Assembly: GCF_017873095.1 (NCBI RefSeq)
Contig: NZ_JAGGJU010000015.1
Span: forward strand, 62,001 to 126,000
DNA: 64,000 nt
Direction: 5' to 3'
Source of the DNA: Heterorhizobium halophytocola
Lineage (GTDB): Bacteria > Pseudomonadota > Alphaproteobacteria > Rhizobiales > Rhizobiaceae
Shown piece after piece: positions 9,365 through 19,450 of this stretch. Within the stretch, counting starts at the first letter, position 1. Every line of letters begins with the position of its first letter. Made by a program: the position numbers and the translations under genes. The notes beneath the pieces are model-generated. The model saw nothing but the letters and a program-made list of their open reading frames with translations, made no database searches and had not been told where the DNA came from.

Positions 9365-9730
9365 ATGGAAATCGTCTCTAGCGACTATCGCATCCAGTCC
9401 GTTCTGGGTCGTTTGGAACGCATTATCGACAACGAGAATCAGCGGATCGGCCGGGACCCCGAATTCGACCTGAAGGTGTCCAACGCGCACAAGAGCCGCT
9501 GCCTCTATGAACTGGCCATGCTGTTTCGCGACACCGATCCGAAGGAACTGGCCAAAGGCTATATCGACCAGATGCATGGGCTGAAGAAGAAGCTGGCGCT
9601 CAACGCCCAGCGCGTCGAGGCCCATATGAATGCTGTGCGCGCCGTCGCCGATCTCCTGAAGAATGCGGTCAAGGACGCCGATGCGGACGGAACCTATTCC
9701 CAGGAACAGTTCCTCTTTTGTGAGCACTGA
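9365..9730 (+). CDS. flgN: FlgN-type flagellar export chaperone
   Basis: 121-residue helical, charged protein with the rhizobial FlgN pattern: IQSVLGRLERIIDNENQRI at the N-terminus, a central ELAMLFRDTD segment and a C-terminal amphipathic helix. FlgN proteins hold FlgK and FlgL before export, and both are encoded in this operon. Its stop (9728-9730) shares a base with the ATG of the next gene, indicating coupling. Confidence 0.85.
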   Translation: MEIVSSDYRIQSVLGRLERIIDNENQRIGRDPEFDLKVSNAHKSRCLYELAMLFRDTDPKELAKGYIDQMHGLKKKLALNAQRVEAHMNAVRAVADLLKNAVKDADADGTYSQEQFLFCEH

Positions 9731-10263
9731 TGATTAAGCTGCTGATTGCCGGAATCTGGGTTTGTGTCGTCACGCTGGGCGCGGTCTATTTTTCCGTGGA
9801 CATGGCAACGGCGCCGGAAAAGCCAGCAGACGATGCAAACCGGCCGGCCCTTGAGCTGGTGCGGGGCGAAACGCTGACCATTCCGGTGTTTTCCAGCGAC
9901 GGCGTGAAAGGCTATTTTCTCGGCCGCATCTCGTTCCAGATGGACAAGGCGAAGATGGCCGGCCAGGACCTTCCGATGAAGGAACTGATGACCGACGAAC
10001 TGTTCACCCTGCTCGTCGGCAACAAGATGGTCGACCTGTCCAATACCAGCGCCTTCGATCTGCAGGGGTTTCGCGACCACCTGAAGACCGATCTGAATGC
10101 GCGGCTGGGGCAGCCTCTCATTCAGGAAGTCCTGGTCGAGCAGCTGGACTATCTGTCCAAGGAAGATATCGCCGCCAATTCGGAGGCCGGTCAGGAACGC
10201 AAGCCGCCGTTGAAGATCGCCGAGGGCGTGACGATCGACGGCGCCCAGAGTTCCGGCCACTGA
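9730..10263 (+). CDS. Hypothetical single-pass membrane protein ending the flagellar operon
   Basis: 177 residues with one N-terminal hydrophobic segment (about residues 3-22, either signal anchor or uncleaved signal) followed by a soluble, probably periplasmic domain. The region GYFLGRISFQMDKAKM followed by a helix (PMKELMTDELFTLLVG) superficially recalls FliL-like proteins, which stabilise stators, but I cannot confirm homology. It is coupled to flgN by a one-base overlap and followed by a strong terminator, so it is the last gene of the operon. The job is presumably flagellar. Confidence 0.82.
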   Translation: MIKLLIAGIWVCVVTLGAVYFSVDMATAPEKPADDANRPALELVRGETLTIPVFSSDGVKGYFLGRISFQMDKAKMAGQDLPMKELMTDELFTLLVGNKMVDLSNTSAFDLQGFRDHLKTDLNARLGQPLIQEVLVEQLDYLSKEDIAANSEAGQERKPPLKIAEGVTIDGAQSSGH

Positions 10264-10298
10264 CCACGGCATTCCGGCACGGCCAGACCGGTTGAAAT

Positions 10299-10319
10299 CC
10301 CTGCGAAAGCGGGGTTTTT
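10299..10319 (+). terminator. Intrinsic terminator of the flagellar operon
   Basis: Stem CCCTGC / GCGGGG (one G-T wobble) closed by a GAAA tetraloop and followed immediately by TTTTTC, 35 bases after the last flagellar stop codon. Confidence 0.85.
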
Positions 10320-10422
10320 CTCGTTCTGGCACAGGAATTTCGCCCATTCCTTGCCGGAAGGTTAAGACGATCGTTTCAAGTTGATGGTCGTCCTTAAGCG
10401 TATCGTGAAGTATGCATGCTAC

Positions 10423-10454
10423 ACCGCCCCTAGTGACGAGGTACTGGGGTGGTA
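10423..10454 (+). other. Hairpin in the leader upstream of the WecG-family gene
   Basis: Inverted repeat ACCGCCCC-AGT against ACTGGGGTGGT, with one wobble and a one-base bulge, around the loop GACGAGGT. It sits 4 bases upstream of the short reading frame at 10459 and could be an operator or an RNA structure controlling downstream translation. Confidence 0.4.
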
Positions 10455-10458
10455 ACCG

Positions 10459-10554
10459 ATGTCGAATATGACAGAGACGATGCATGATGCGCCTGTGGGG
10501 CGGCGCTGGCCGGACGGATTGCGTCTGGTCGAACAATCCTCGAGGTGGTGGTCG
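10459..10554 (+). CDS. Possible 31-residue leader ORF overlapping the WecG-family start
   Basis: ATG-started frame (begins MSNMTETMHDAPVGRRW) whose TGA stop overlaps the GTG start of the glycosyltransferase (GTGA at 10551-10554). No family is recognised. The arrangement looks like translational coupling, and two tandem Trp codons lie just before the stop (SSRWWS). It could equally be chance in GC-rich DNA, so confidence is low. Confidence 0.25.
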
Positions 10555-11354
10555 TGAACGCCCGGCAGCAACTTGTGGCGACCATTCCGCAGATGCCGAT
10601 CTTCGGGCTTCCGGTCTATGATCTCGACTGGGAGATGGCGCTCGCCTTCATAGCAAGCGCAGTCACCCTGCCGGTCGGCCAGGTCCGGGTCGCCTTTCTC
10701 AACGCCAACAACGCCAATATCCTGCATGTCGACCGTGACTACCGCGAGATCCTGGCAGGCCAGATCGTGCTGCCCGACGGCTTCGGCATCGACCTGGCGG
10801 CCTGGGCGCTGAACGGGACGATGTTCAAGGCCAATCTGAACGGCACCGATCTCGTGCCTGCGCTGCTGACCTATATGGAAAAGCCGATGCGCATCGGCCT
10901 GATCGGCGGCAAGGGGGATGTGGTCTCGGTCACCGCCGGCCAGTTCCGGCAGCATGCGCCGTGGCACACCTTCATTCCGGTCTCCGACGGCTTCCTCAGC
11001 GAGAAGAACGCAACCGAGGTCGCTGAGCGGCTGTCGACGCTCGATCTCGACATTCTGATGGTCGGCATGGGCACGCCCTTGCAGGAAAAATGGATGGCCC
11101 GCCATATCCGGCCGGAGCATGCCCGCCTGGTGTTCGGCGTCGGCGCCCTGTTCGAGTTCGTCTCGGGCCGTGTGCCGCGCGCGCCGCCCTGGATGCGCCG
11201 CCTTCGCTTCGAATGGGCCTACCGGATGGCCTGCGAACCCGCGCGCCTGTGGCGTCGCTACATCGTCGGCATCCCGTTGTTCTTCTGGAACGTGGCGCTC
11301 TACCGTCTGTTCGGCCAGGACCGCATGGCCGGCATTCGGTCCGGTCCGCGGTAG
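10551..11354 (+). CDS. WecG/TagA/CpsF family glycosyltransferase (GT26)
   Basis: Membrane-associated transferase that adds a ManNAc-type or related sugar to a lipid-linked intermediate in surface polysaccharide synthesis. 267 residues. Family motifs visible are FLNANNANIL (about residues 43-52), LPDGFGIDLA (about 78-87), the glycine-rich IGLIGGKG and VGMGTPLQEKWM (about 168-180). The GTG at 10551 is chosen because GAGG lies 5 bases upstream; a GTG two codons earlier overlaps that site. The C-terminus is hydrophobic and basic, consistent with membrane association. It stands alone between the flagellar operon and folD, so its polysaccharide pathway cannot be deduced from neighbours. Confidence 0.88.
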   Translation, partial: VVNARQQLVATIPQMPIFGLPVYDLDWEMALAFIASAVTLPVGQVRVAFLNANNANILHVDRDYREILAGQIVLPDGFGIDLAAWALNGTMFKANLNGTDLVPALLTYMEKPMRIGLIGGKGDVVSVTAGQFRQHAPWHTFIPVSDGFLSEKNATEVAERLSTLDLDILMVGMGTPLQEKWMARHIRPEHARLVFGVGALFEFVSGRVPRAPPWMRRLRFEWAYRMACEPARLWRRYIVGIPLFFWNVALYRLFGQDRMAGIRSGPR

Positions 11355-11524
11355 GGCTCCGGCCCCGGGCGCATCGCGCTGAACGGCGATGCGCGATGCC
11401 CGTGCGTCAACTTTCCCTGTTGCAATCGCGCAAGTTTGACAGGATAGGACGGCCTCAGACAATGTCGGGCCGTCGACCACGTTCTAGAACACGTGTCGAT
11501 ACCAAGCGTGAAGCGGGAGAGTTC

Positions 11525-12424
11525 ATGTCCAGGGTGATTGACGGAAAAGCGGTGGCTGCAACGGTCATCGACAAGGTAAAGGCGTCTTCGGCAGACCTGC
11601 AGGCGGCAGCCGGAGTAAAGCCCGGGCTGGCGGTGATCATTGTCGGCGACGATCCGGCAAGCCATGCCTATGTGGGTGCCAAGGGCCGCATGGCCAAGGA
11701 ATGCGGCTTCACCTCCGTCCAGCACACGCTGCCGGCCGACACCGGTCAGGCCGAGTTGATGGCACTCGTCGCCACCCTCAACGAAGACGCCGCGATCCAC
11801 GGCATCCTGGTGCAGCTGCCGCTGCCCGGGCATCTCGACAGCGATGCGGTGACCCAGGCGGTCCTGCCCGAAAAGGATGTCGACGGCCTGCATGTCGTCA
11901 ATGCCGGCAAGATTGCCACCGGCGATCTCGACAGCGGGCTGCTGTCCTGCACGCCTGCCGGTTCGATGGTGCTGGTGCGCGAGATCCATGGCAAGGATCT
12001 CTCCGGTCTCAACGCGCTGGTGATCGGCCGCTCCAACCTGTTCGGCAAGCCGATGGCGTTGCTGCTGCTGGCCGCCAATGCTACCGTGACCATCGCCCAT
12101 TCGCGGACCAGGGACATCGCCGCCCTTGCCCGCAATGCCGATATTCTGGTGGCCGCCGTCGGTCGTCCGCAGATGGTCAAGGCCGATTGGGTCAAGCCCG
12201 GTGCAACGATCATCGATGTCGGCATCAACCGCATCGATGCGCCGGAGAAGGGCGAGGGCAAGACGCGCCTGGTCGGCGATGTCGCCTATGACGAATGTGC
12301 TGCCGTCGCCGGCGCCATCACGCCCGTTCCGGGCGGCGTCGGACCGATGACCATTGCCATGCTGATGGCCAATACCGTGATTGCCGCATGCCGCGCCGCC
12401 GGCCGGCCGGCCCCGGCATTCTAG
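11525..12424 (+). CDS. folD: Bifunctional methylenetetrahydrofolate dehydrogenase/cyclohydrolase FolD
   Basis: Converts 5,10-methylene-THF to 10-formyl-THF using NADP, in cytoplasmic one-carbon metabolism. 299 residues, normal for FolD. Catalytic Tyr49 and Lys53 are present in SHAYVGAKGRMAKECG, the NADP loop is VIGRSNLFGKPMA, and the C-terminal PVPGGVGPMTIAMLMANT signature is complete. The ATG at 11525 follows GGGAGAG and matches the family N-terminus; in-frame upstream sequence belongs to the previous gene's region. Confidence 0.97.
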   Translation: MSRVIDGKAVAATVIDKVKASSADLQAAAGVKPGLAVIIVGDDPASHAYVGAKGRMAKECGFTSVQHTLPADTGQAELMALVATLNEDAAIHGILVQLPLPGHLDSDAVTQAVLPEKDVDGLHVVNAGKIATGDLDSGLLSCTPAGSMVLVREIHGKDLSGLNALVIGRSNLFGKPMALLLLAANATVTIAHSRTRDIAALARNADILVAAVGRPQMVKADWVKPGATIIDVGINRIDAPEKGEGKTRLVGDVAYDECAAVAGAITPVPGGVGPMTIAMLMANTVIAACRAAGRPAPAF

Positions 12425-12457
12425 CACGTCCGGTAAGGACGCGTTCACCAGACGTGC
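12424..12457 (+). terminator. Possible terminator after folD
   Basis: Inverted repeat GCACGTC / GACGTGC spanning the folD stop, followed after 10 bases by a T-rich stretch (TTGTTTTT). The 20-base loop and the gap before the T-run make it a weak candidate. Confidence 0.35.
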
Positions 12458-12476
12458 CTTAGCGTATTGTTTTTGC

Positions 12477-12521
12477 GCATTTCCGGACGGAAAGCCGCGA
12501 CGACACTTTTCTGGGAAATGC
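12477..12521. repeat. Rhizobiaceae-type intergenic dyad repeat
   Basis: GCATTTCC at one end and GGGAAATGC at the other enclose GGACGGAAAGCCGC and a CACTTTTC segment. From memory, near-identical elements occur many times between genes in Rhizobium and Agrobacterium chromosomes. It lies between the convergent folD and aglR genes and may also act as a bidirectional transcription end. Confidence 0.6.
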
Positions 12522-12535
12522 TCTGGAGCCGGGCC

Positions 12536-13564
12536 TCAGGCCTTCGGTGCAGGGCCGGTCGAGGCCCGCACCACCAGGTCCGCCTCCCACAATTCATGGC
12601 TCGGCAGCGAGGGCGCCGCGCCGTTGATTTGGGCGATCAGGCGCTCGGCGATCCGGGTGCCGGCGGCTCTCAGCGACGAGCGCGTCGTCGTCAGCGGCAC
12701 CAGGAAGTTTTCCGGTTTCAGCAGCGGCAGCACGTCGTCATGGGCAATCAGCGACATGTCGCGGCCGAGCGTCAGCCCGGCGCGGTTGAGCGCCCGCACC
12801 GCGCCGAGCGCGATGACCGTCGAGCAGCACAGGACCGCAGTCGGCCGCTGCGGCGCCTGCAGCAACCGAGTCATGGCGCTTGCCCCCATTTCGTCCGTCA
12901 TCGCGCCGTGCATATCGAAGGCCAGATCCAGCGCCAGCCCGCGTTCGGCCAGAGCGTCGATCAGGCCCTGGCGCCTGCGGATGGCGAAGTCGTATTCGGA
13001 AGGCCCGTTCAGCAGCGCCACGCGCGTATGCCCGAGGTCGAGCAGCAGCCTGGCCGCCCGGTAGAAGGCGCCGTGATTGTCGACGTCGAGATAGGGATAG
13101 TCGACATCCACGCCGGTCGCCCGGCCGTGCACGACGAAGGGCATGTCGAGCGACAGCGCCAGCGCGATCCGCGGATCGTTGCGCCGCATATAAGCAAGAT
13201 AATAGCCGTCGACATGACCGCTCGCCGCCATCCAGCGCATCGCCTGCGCCTCGTCCTCGCCATGCGCCGGCATGATGACGAAATGGAAGTCGTGGCGCAG
13301 CGCCTCCTCGGCAAGACCGAGCTGGAACTCGCCGAAATGGACGTCGGAGGTCTGGCCGGGCTTGGTCGGGATCACCAGGCCGATCGAGCCGGACTTGCCG
13401 GTCGCCAGCCGGCGTGCCGCGCGGTTCGGGCGGTAGCCGGTCTCGTCAGCGGCCAGCCTGACCCGCCGGCGGGTCTCTTCGCTCACCTCCGGATAGCCGT
13501 TCAATGCCCGGCTGATCGTCGTCTGCGACAGGCCGAGCAATTCCGATAATTGTCTAAGATTCAC
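12536..13564 (-). CDS. aglR: LacI-family repressor of the alpha-glucoside locus (AglR)
   Basis: 342 residues from a GTG start. The N-terminus NLRQLSELLGLSQTTISRALNGYPEVS is a canonical LacI helix-turn-helix, followed by the hinge YRPNRAARRLATGK and a periplasmic-binding-like sensor domain. An in-frame ATG far upstream would add about 100 residues before the DNA-binding domain, unlike any LacI protein, and is rejected. It is divergent from aglE, and two LacI-type dyads lie between the two starts. Inference: it represses the agl genes and itself until an alpha-glucoside binds. Confidence 0.9.
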   Translation of the reverse strand: MNLRQLSELLGLSQTTISRALNGYPEVSEETRRRVRLAADETGYRPNRAARRLATGKSGSIGLVIPTKPGQTSDVHFGEFQLGLAEEALRHDFHFVIMPAHGEDEAQAMRWMAASGHVDGYYLAYMRRNDPRIALALSLDMPFVVHGRATGVDVDYPYLDVDNHGAFYRAARLLLDLGHTRVALLNGPSEYDFAIRRRQGLIDALAERGLALDLAFDMHGAMTDEMGASAMTRLLQAPQRPTAVLCCSTVIALGAVRALNRAGLTLGRDMSLIAHDDVLPLLKPENFLVPLTTTRSSLRAAGTRIAERLIAQINGAAPSLPSHELWEADLVVRASTGPAPKA

Positions 13565-13610
13565 AGGTCCTGCTATCTCCGCTGTCGGCAGAGCTCCTCC
13601 AAGCGCCTCC

Positions 13611-13622
13611 CAAAGCGCTATG
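13611..13622. promoter_or_regulatory. LacI-family operator, aglR-proximal
   Basis: CAAAGCGCTATG, one mismatch from the perfect palindrome found 164 bases away near aglE. It lies 47 bases upstream of the aglR start codon, a fitting place for autorepression. Confidence 0.6.
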
Positions 13623-13774
13623 GATACTGCATATGGTGGCGTTGAAACAGCCTTAAATGTGACCGGCTGTTGACGGCATGCGAGCAATTGCTGTTCGAAT
13701 GAGCAAAAAACCACCGAGCGCTGGTTGTATAATCCTCTTGACTCTGTTTTCCGATCAATGGGAAACAACTGTGT

Positions 13775-13786
13775 CAAAGCGCTTTG
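13775..13786. promoter_or_regulatory. LacI-family operator, aglE-proximal
   Basis: Perfect 12-base palindrome CAAAGCGCTTTG with the central CG typical of LacI/GalR operators, 71 bases upstream of the aglE start codon. It is the probable main binding site of AglR. Confidence 0.8.
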
Positions 13787-13857
13787 GGCGCGCCGGCCTG
13801 TTTCAGGTCGCGGTGTGCCGATATGATCGCAGAAAAATGTGATGGGAGGTAAATCAC

Positions 13858-15210
13858 ATGAAAAAGGCATTTTTCCTGAGCGTCGCGGGTGCAGCGCTGC
13901 TGGCAGGGGCGGCGCATGCCGCCGACCTGAAATTCAAGCCGGGCGAAGACAGCAAGTTCCATTGGGACAGCTATGAAGAGCTGAAGAAGACCGACCTGAA
14001 GGGTGAGCAGCTGACCATTTTCGGTCCCTGGCTCGGCCCCGACCAGGAACTGGTCGAAAGCGTGCTTGCCTATTTCCAGGAAGCCACCGGCGCCGATGTC
14101 CGCTACACCGGTTCCGACAGTTTCGAGCAGCAGGTGGTCGTCGATCTCGAAGCCGGCTCGGCCCCGAACATCTCCATCTTTCCCCAGCCGGGCCTGGCGT
14201 CCGACATGGCCAAGCGTGGCTTCCTGACGCCGCTCGGCGACGAGACCGCAGCATGGCTGAAGGAGAACTACGCGGCCGGCCAGTCCTGGGCCGATCTCGG
14301 CACCTATGCGGGCAAGGACGGCACCAAGGCCTTCTACGGCTTCCCCTACAAGGCGGACGTCAAGTCGCTGGTCTGGTATGTGCCGGAAAACTTCGAGGAT
14401 GCCGGCTATGAAGTGCCGGAAACCATGGAAGACCTGAAGGCGCTGACCGAGAAGATCGTCGCCGACGGCGGTACGCCCTGGTGCATCGGTCTGGGTTCAG
14501 GTGCCGCCACCGGCTGGCCCGCGACCGACTGGGTCGAGGACATGATGCTGCGCACCGCATCGCCGGAAGACTACGACAAATGGGTCAAGAACGAGATGAA
14601 GTTCGATGACCCGATCGTCATCAACGCCATCAACGAATTCGGCTGGTTCGCCAAGAACGACAAGTTCGTCGCCGGCGGTCCGGGGGCTGTCGCCTCCACC
14701 GATTTCCGCGACAGCCCCAAGGGCCTGTTCTCCTCGCCGCCGCAGTGCTACCTGCACCACCAGGCGTCGTTCATTCCCTCCTTCTTCCCCAAGGACGTGC
14801 TGGTCGGCGAAGACGTCGATTTCTTCTACATGCCGGCCTATGCCGACAAGGATCTCGGCAAGCCGGTTCTGGGGGCCGGCACGACGTTTACCATCACCAA
14901 GGACAGCAAGGCGGCCGAAGCCTTCATCAAGTTCCTGGAAACGCCGATCGCGCATGAGATCTGGATGGCCCAGAAGGGCTTCCTGACCCCCTACAAGGGG
15001 GCCAACACGGAGGTCTTCACCGACCCGACCGTGCGCAAGATGAACGACATCCTGCTCAATGCCACGACCTTCCGCTTCGACGGATCCGACCTGATGCCCG
15101 GTGCCATCGGCGCCGGCGCCTTCTGGACCGGCATGGTCGATTACGTCGGCGGCAAGTCGGCCGAACAGGTCGGTGCCCAGATCCAGAAGGCCTGGGACGG
15201 CATCAAGTAG
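13858..15210 (+). CDS. aglE: Alpha-glucoside ABC transporter, periplasmic binding protein AglE
   Basis: Binds alpha-glucosides such as sucrose, maltose or trehalose in the periplasm and delivers them to AglF/AglG. 450 residues with a clear signal peptide (MKKAFFLSVAGAALLAGAAHA, cleavage after residue 21). The mature protein has the family-1 solute-binding fold pattern, including QLTIFGPWLGPDQ near the start and aromatic residues expected for sugar stacking. GGGAGG precedes the ATG. First gene of the operon aglE-F-G-A-K and immediately downstream of the palindromic operator. Confidence 0.94.
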   Translation: MKKAFFLSVAGAALLAGAAHAADLKFKPGEDSKFHWDSYEELKKTDLKGEQLTIFGPWLGPDQELVESVLAYFQEATGADVRYTGSDSFEQQVVVDLEAGSAPNISIFPQPGLASDMAKRGFLTPLGDETAAWLKENYAAGQSWADLGTYAGKDGTKAFYGFPYKADVKSLVWYVPENFEDAGYEVPETMEDLKALTEKIVADGGTPWCIGLGSGAATGWPATDWVEDMMLRTASPEDYDKWVKNEMKFDDPIVINAINEFGWFAKNDKFVAGGPGAVASTDFRDSPKGLFSSPPQCYLHHQASFIPSFFPKDVLVGEDVDFFYMPAYADKDLGKPVLGAGTTFTITKDSKAAEAFIKFLETPIAHEIWMAQKGFLTPYKGANTEVFTDPTVRKMNDILLNATTFRFDGSDLMPGAIGAGAFWTGMVDYVGGKSAEQVGAQIQKAWDGIK

Positions 15211-15329
15211 GACCGGGCCGAAGCTCGATTCAACGGTTTCGATCGCCCGGGGACACGCTCCGGGCGGTCGCGAAAAGACAGGCCACATGTCGATAACGAC
15301 CAAGAACAAGGGCCTGGTGGAGGGAGCGC

Positions 15330-16565
15330 ATGAATCCGGCAATTCAGGCTGTGATCACCATCGTCATCGGTGTCGGCGGCTGTATCGGCTATTTCTATCT
15401 GTCGAACCTCGTTCTCGACCGCGTCCTGTTCAGGGCCGACGGACCGAATGCCGGGCGAAACATCAACCGCGCGAACATGATCCGTCCCTGGCTGTTCCTG
15501 TTTCCGGCCATCGTCGCGCTCGGGCTTTATCTCGCCTATCCGGTCGTCGCCACGCTGTGGCTGTCGGTGACGACCCGCAGCGGCGCCTTTATCGGGCTCG
15601 AAAACTACAGTCGCATGGCCGGCGAGGCGAAGTTCTGGGAAGCGCTTCGCAACAACATGTTGTGGCTGATCATCGTGCCGGCGGCCTCCACCGCCTGCGG
15701 GCTTCTGGCCGCCCAGCTGACCGACCGCATTTCCTGGGGCAGCATCGCCAAATCGCTGATCTTCATGCCGATGGCGATCTCCTTCGTCGGCGCTTCCGTC
15801 ATTTTCAAGCTGGTCTATGATGCCCGGCCCGAGGGCCAGGAACAGATCGGCATCCTGAACGCCATGTGGCTGTCCTTCGATGGCGGGGCAGGCTCCTTCC
15901 TGGTGCTGAAGCTGGTGCCGGTGCTTCTGCTGCTGATCTTCGCCGCGCTGATGGTCTATGCGATCTACAGCCTGATGATGCCGCTGGTCGCCGGCGGCCC
16001 GCGCCCGCTGCAGCGACCTGTCTGGATGAAGGCGCTGCGGGTCTTTGGTGCGCTCTTCGCGCTCTGGCTGCTGTTCCTGTCCCTGCGCTCCGGCCTGGGC
16101 GTGCTGACGGCCGATCTGCCCTATGGCCAGCCGCAGAACTGGCTGACCATTCCGTTCTGGAACAACCTGCTCTTGATGGTGGTGCTGATCTGGATCCAGA
16201 CCGGCTTTGCCATGGTCATCCTGTCGGCCGCCATTCGCGGCATCCCGGAAGAGACCATCGAGGCCGCGGTCATCGACGGTGCCAACCCGTTCCAGATCTT
16301 CTTCAAGATCAAGGTGCCGCAGATCATGGGGACCGTGGTGGTCGTCTGGACGACGATCACGCTGGTCGTGCTGAAGATCTTCGACATCGTCTTTGCCATG
16401 ACCAACGGCCAGTGGCAGACCCAGGTTCTGGCCAACTACATGTATTCCAAGCTGTTCGTCGCCGGCGACTGGGGCGTGGGCTCCGCCGCCGCCATCGTCA
16501 TCATGCTGCTGGTGCTGCCGATCCTTGTCTGGAACGTCTACAGCGCCCGCAAGGAAATGCGCTGA
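15330..16565 (+). CDS. aglF: Alpha-glucoside ABC transporter permease AglF
   Basis: Inner membrane permease of 411 residues. The EAA loop that contacts the ATPase is present around residue 310 (EAAVIDGANPFQIFFKIKVPQIMG). There are more than six hydrophobic segments, including an N-terminal extra helix and a long central insertion before the conserved domain, which are typical of the larger permease of this sugar-transport class. The start follows GGAGGG at 15320. It pairs with AglG. Confidence 0.93.
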   Translation: MNPAIQAVITIVIGVGGCIGYFYLSNLVLDRVLFRADGPNAGRNINRANMIRPWLFLFPAIVALGLYLAYPVVATLWLSVTTRSGAFIGLENYSRMAGEAKFWEALRNNMLWLIIVPAASTACGLLAAQLTDRISWGSIAKSLIFMPMAISFVGASVIFKLVYDARPEGQEQIGILNAMWLSFDGGAGSFLVLKLVPVLLLLIFAALMVYAIYSLMMPLVAGGPRPLQRPVWMKALRVFGALFALWLLFLSLRSGLGVLTADLPYGQPQNWLTIPFWNNLLLMVVLIWIQTGFAMVILSAAIRGIPEETIEAAVIDGANPFQIFFKIKVPQIMGTVVVVWTTITLVVLKIFDIVFAMTNGQWQTQVLANYMYSKLFVAGDWGVGSAAAIVIMLLVLPILVWNVYSARKEMR

Positions 16566-16577
16566 GGAGGGCGAACC

Positions 16578-17741
16578 ATGGCCAATGTCGCAGGCAAGAA
16601 ATCCGGTCTGGTCTGGGCCGTCCACCTTTCGGTGCTGGTGCTGGTCATCCTGTGGCTGACACCGACGCTCGGTCTGTTCATCTCGTCCTTCCGCACCGCC
16701 GACCAGATTTCGGCCAGCGGCTGGTGGAAGGCGCTGTTCTCGCAGGAACAGAACATGGTGCTGCGCACCGGCGACCCCTCGACCCAGAAGCAGGAGGGTG
16801 ACCTCTATGTGATTGAGGGCAATGTCTTCGAAGAGGATGGATCGACCGCCAGTTCGGCGATTTCCGCCTGGGGCACATCCTCGCTGAAGATTTCGGAATA
16901 TGAGCCGGGCCAGACGGCCGAGCTCAAGGATGGTGCGCGCCTGACGGTCGAGGACGATGGCGCCTATCGCTACGAGAGCCCGACAGAGTTCAAGGGGCGG
17001 CGCGGCGACCGCGTCTTCGTCACGGCGGAAACGCCGCCGGAGTTCACGTTTGCCAATTACCGCACCGTGCTGTTGTCCGGCTCGACCACCGATTCCATGG
17101 CGAAAGCCTTCTTCAACACGCTGACGGTCACCATTCCCGCCACCATCATTCCGATCCTGGTCGCGGCCTTTGCCGCCTATGCGCTGGCCTGGATGCGCTT
17201 TCCCGGACGCGCGATCCTGATTGCCATCGTCGTGGCGCTGCTGGTCGTGCCGCTGCAGCTGGCGCTGATCCCGTTGCTGCGCCTGCATCTGGCGATCGGC
17301 ATCGGCAAGGGCTATCTCGGCGTCTGGCTTGCCCATACCGGCTTCGGCCTGCCGCTCGCCATCTATCTGCTGCGCAATTACATGGTCGGCCTGCCGCGCG
17401 ACATCATCGAAGGCGCCAAGGTCGATGGCGCCACCGATTTCCAGATCTTCACCCGCATCGTGCTGCCGCTCTCCTTCCCGGCGCTCGCCTCGTTTGCCAT
17501 CTTCCAGTTTCTCTGGACCTGGAACGATCTTCTGGTCGCCAAGGTCTTCCTGATCGACGCGACCGGCGACACGACGGTGATGACCAACCAGATCGTCGAG
17601 CTTCTGGGCACCCGCGGCGGCAACTGGGAAATTCTGGCGACGGCCGCCTTCGTTTCGATCGCGGTGCCGCTCGCCGTCTTCTTCGCCATGCAGCGCTATC
17701 TTGTCCGCGGCCTGCTGGCCGGCTCGGTCAAGGGCGGCTGA
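16578..17741 (+). CDS. aglG: Alpha-glucoside ABC transporter permease AglG
   Basis: Second permease, 387 residues. One N-terminal membrane helix (about residues 13-38) is followed by an extended hydrophilic region (about 40-155, presumably periplasmic) and then the five-helix binding-protein-dependent transport domain. The EAA-type motif EGAKVDGATDFQIF lies around residue 277. It starts 12 bases after aglF. The large periplasmic insertion seems to be a family trait, not an artefact, because the frame is uninterrupted and codon use is uniform. Confidence 0.93.
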   Translation: MANVAGKKSGLVWAVHLSVLVLVILWLTPTLGLFISSFRTADQISASGWWKALFSQEQNMVLRTGDPSTQKQEGDLYVIEGNVFEEDGSTASSAISAWGTSSLKISEYEPGQTAELKDGARLTVEDDGAYRYESPTEFKGRRGDRVFVTAETPPEFTFANYRTVLLSGSTTDSMAKAFFNTLTVTIPATIIPILVAAFAAYALAWMRFPGRAILIAIVVALLVVPLQLALIPLLRLHLAIGIGKGYLGVWLAHTGFGLPLAIYLLRNYMVGLPRDIIEGAKVDGATDFQIFTRIVLPLSFPALASFAIFQFLWTWNDLLVAKVFLIDATGDTTVMTNQIVELLGTRGGNWEILATAAFVSIAVPLAVFFAMQRYLVRGLLAGSVKGG

Positions 17742-17777
17742 CATGGCATGCCAAAGCAATCAACAGGATGACATCAT

Positions 17778-19433
<1,656 letters not shown>

Positions 19434-19450
19434 AACAGGGAGGGAAGTCG

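Noticed and set aside
12536..13870. Longer version of the LacI regulator starting upstream of the operators
   Set aside because: It would place about 100 residues before the helix-turn-helix and overlap aglE and both operators; the GTG at 13564 matches the family start.
15141..17759. 872-codon open frame on the minus strand
   Set aside because: Lies opposite aglF and aglG, with the same antisense composition and no domain.
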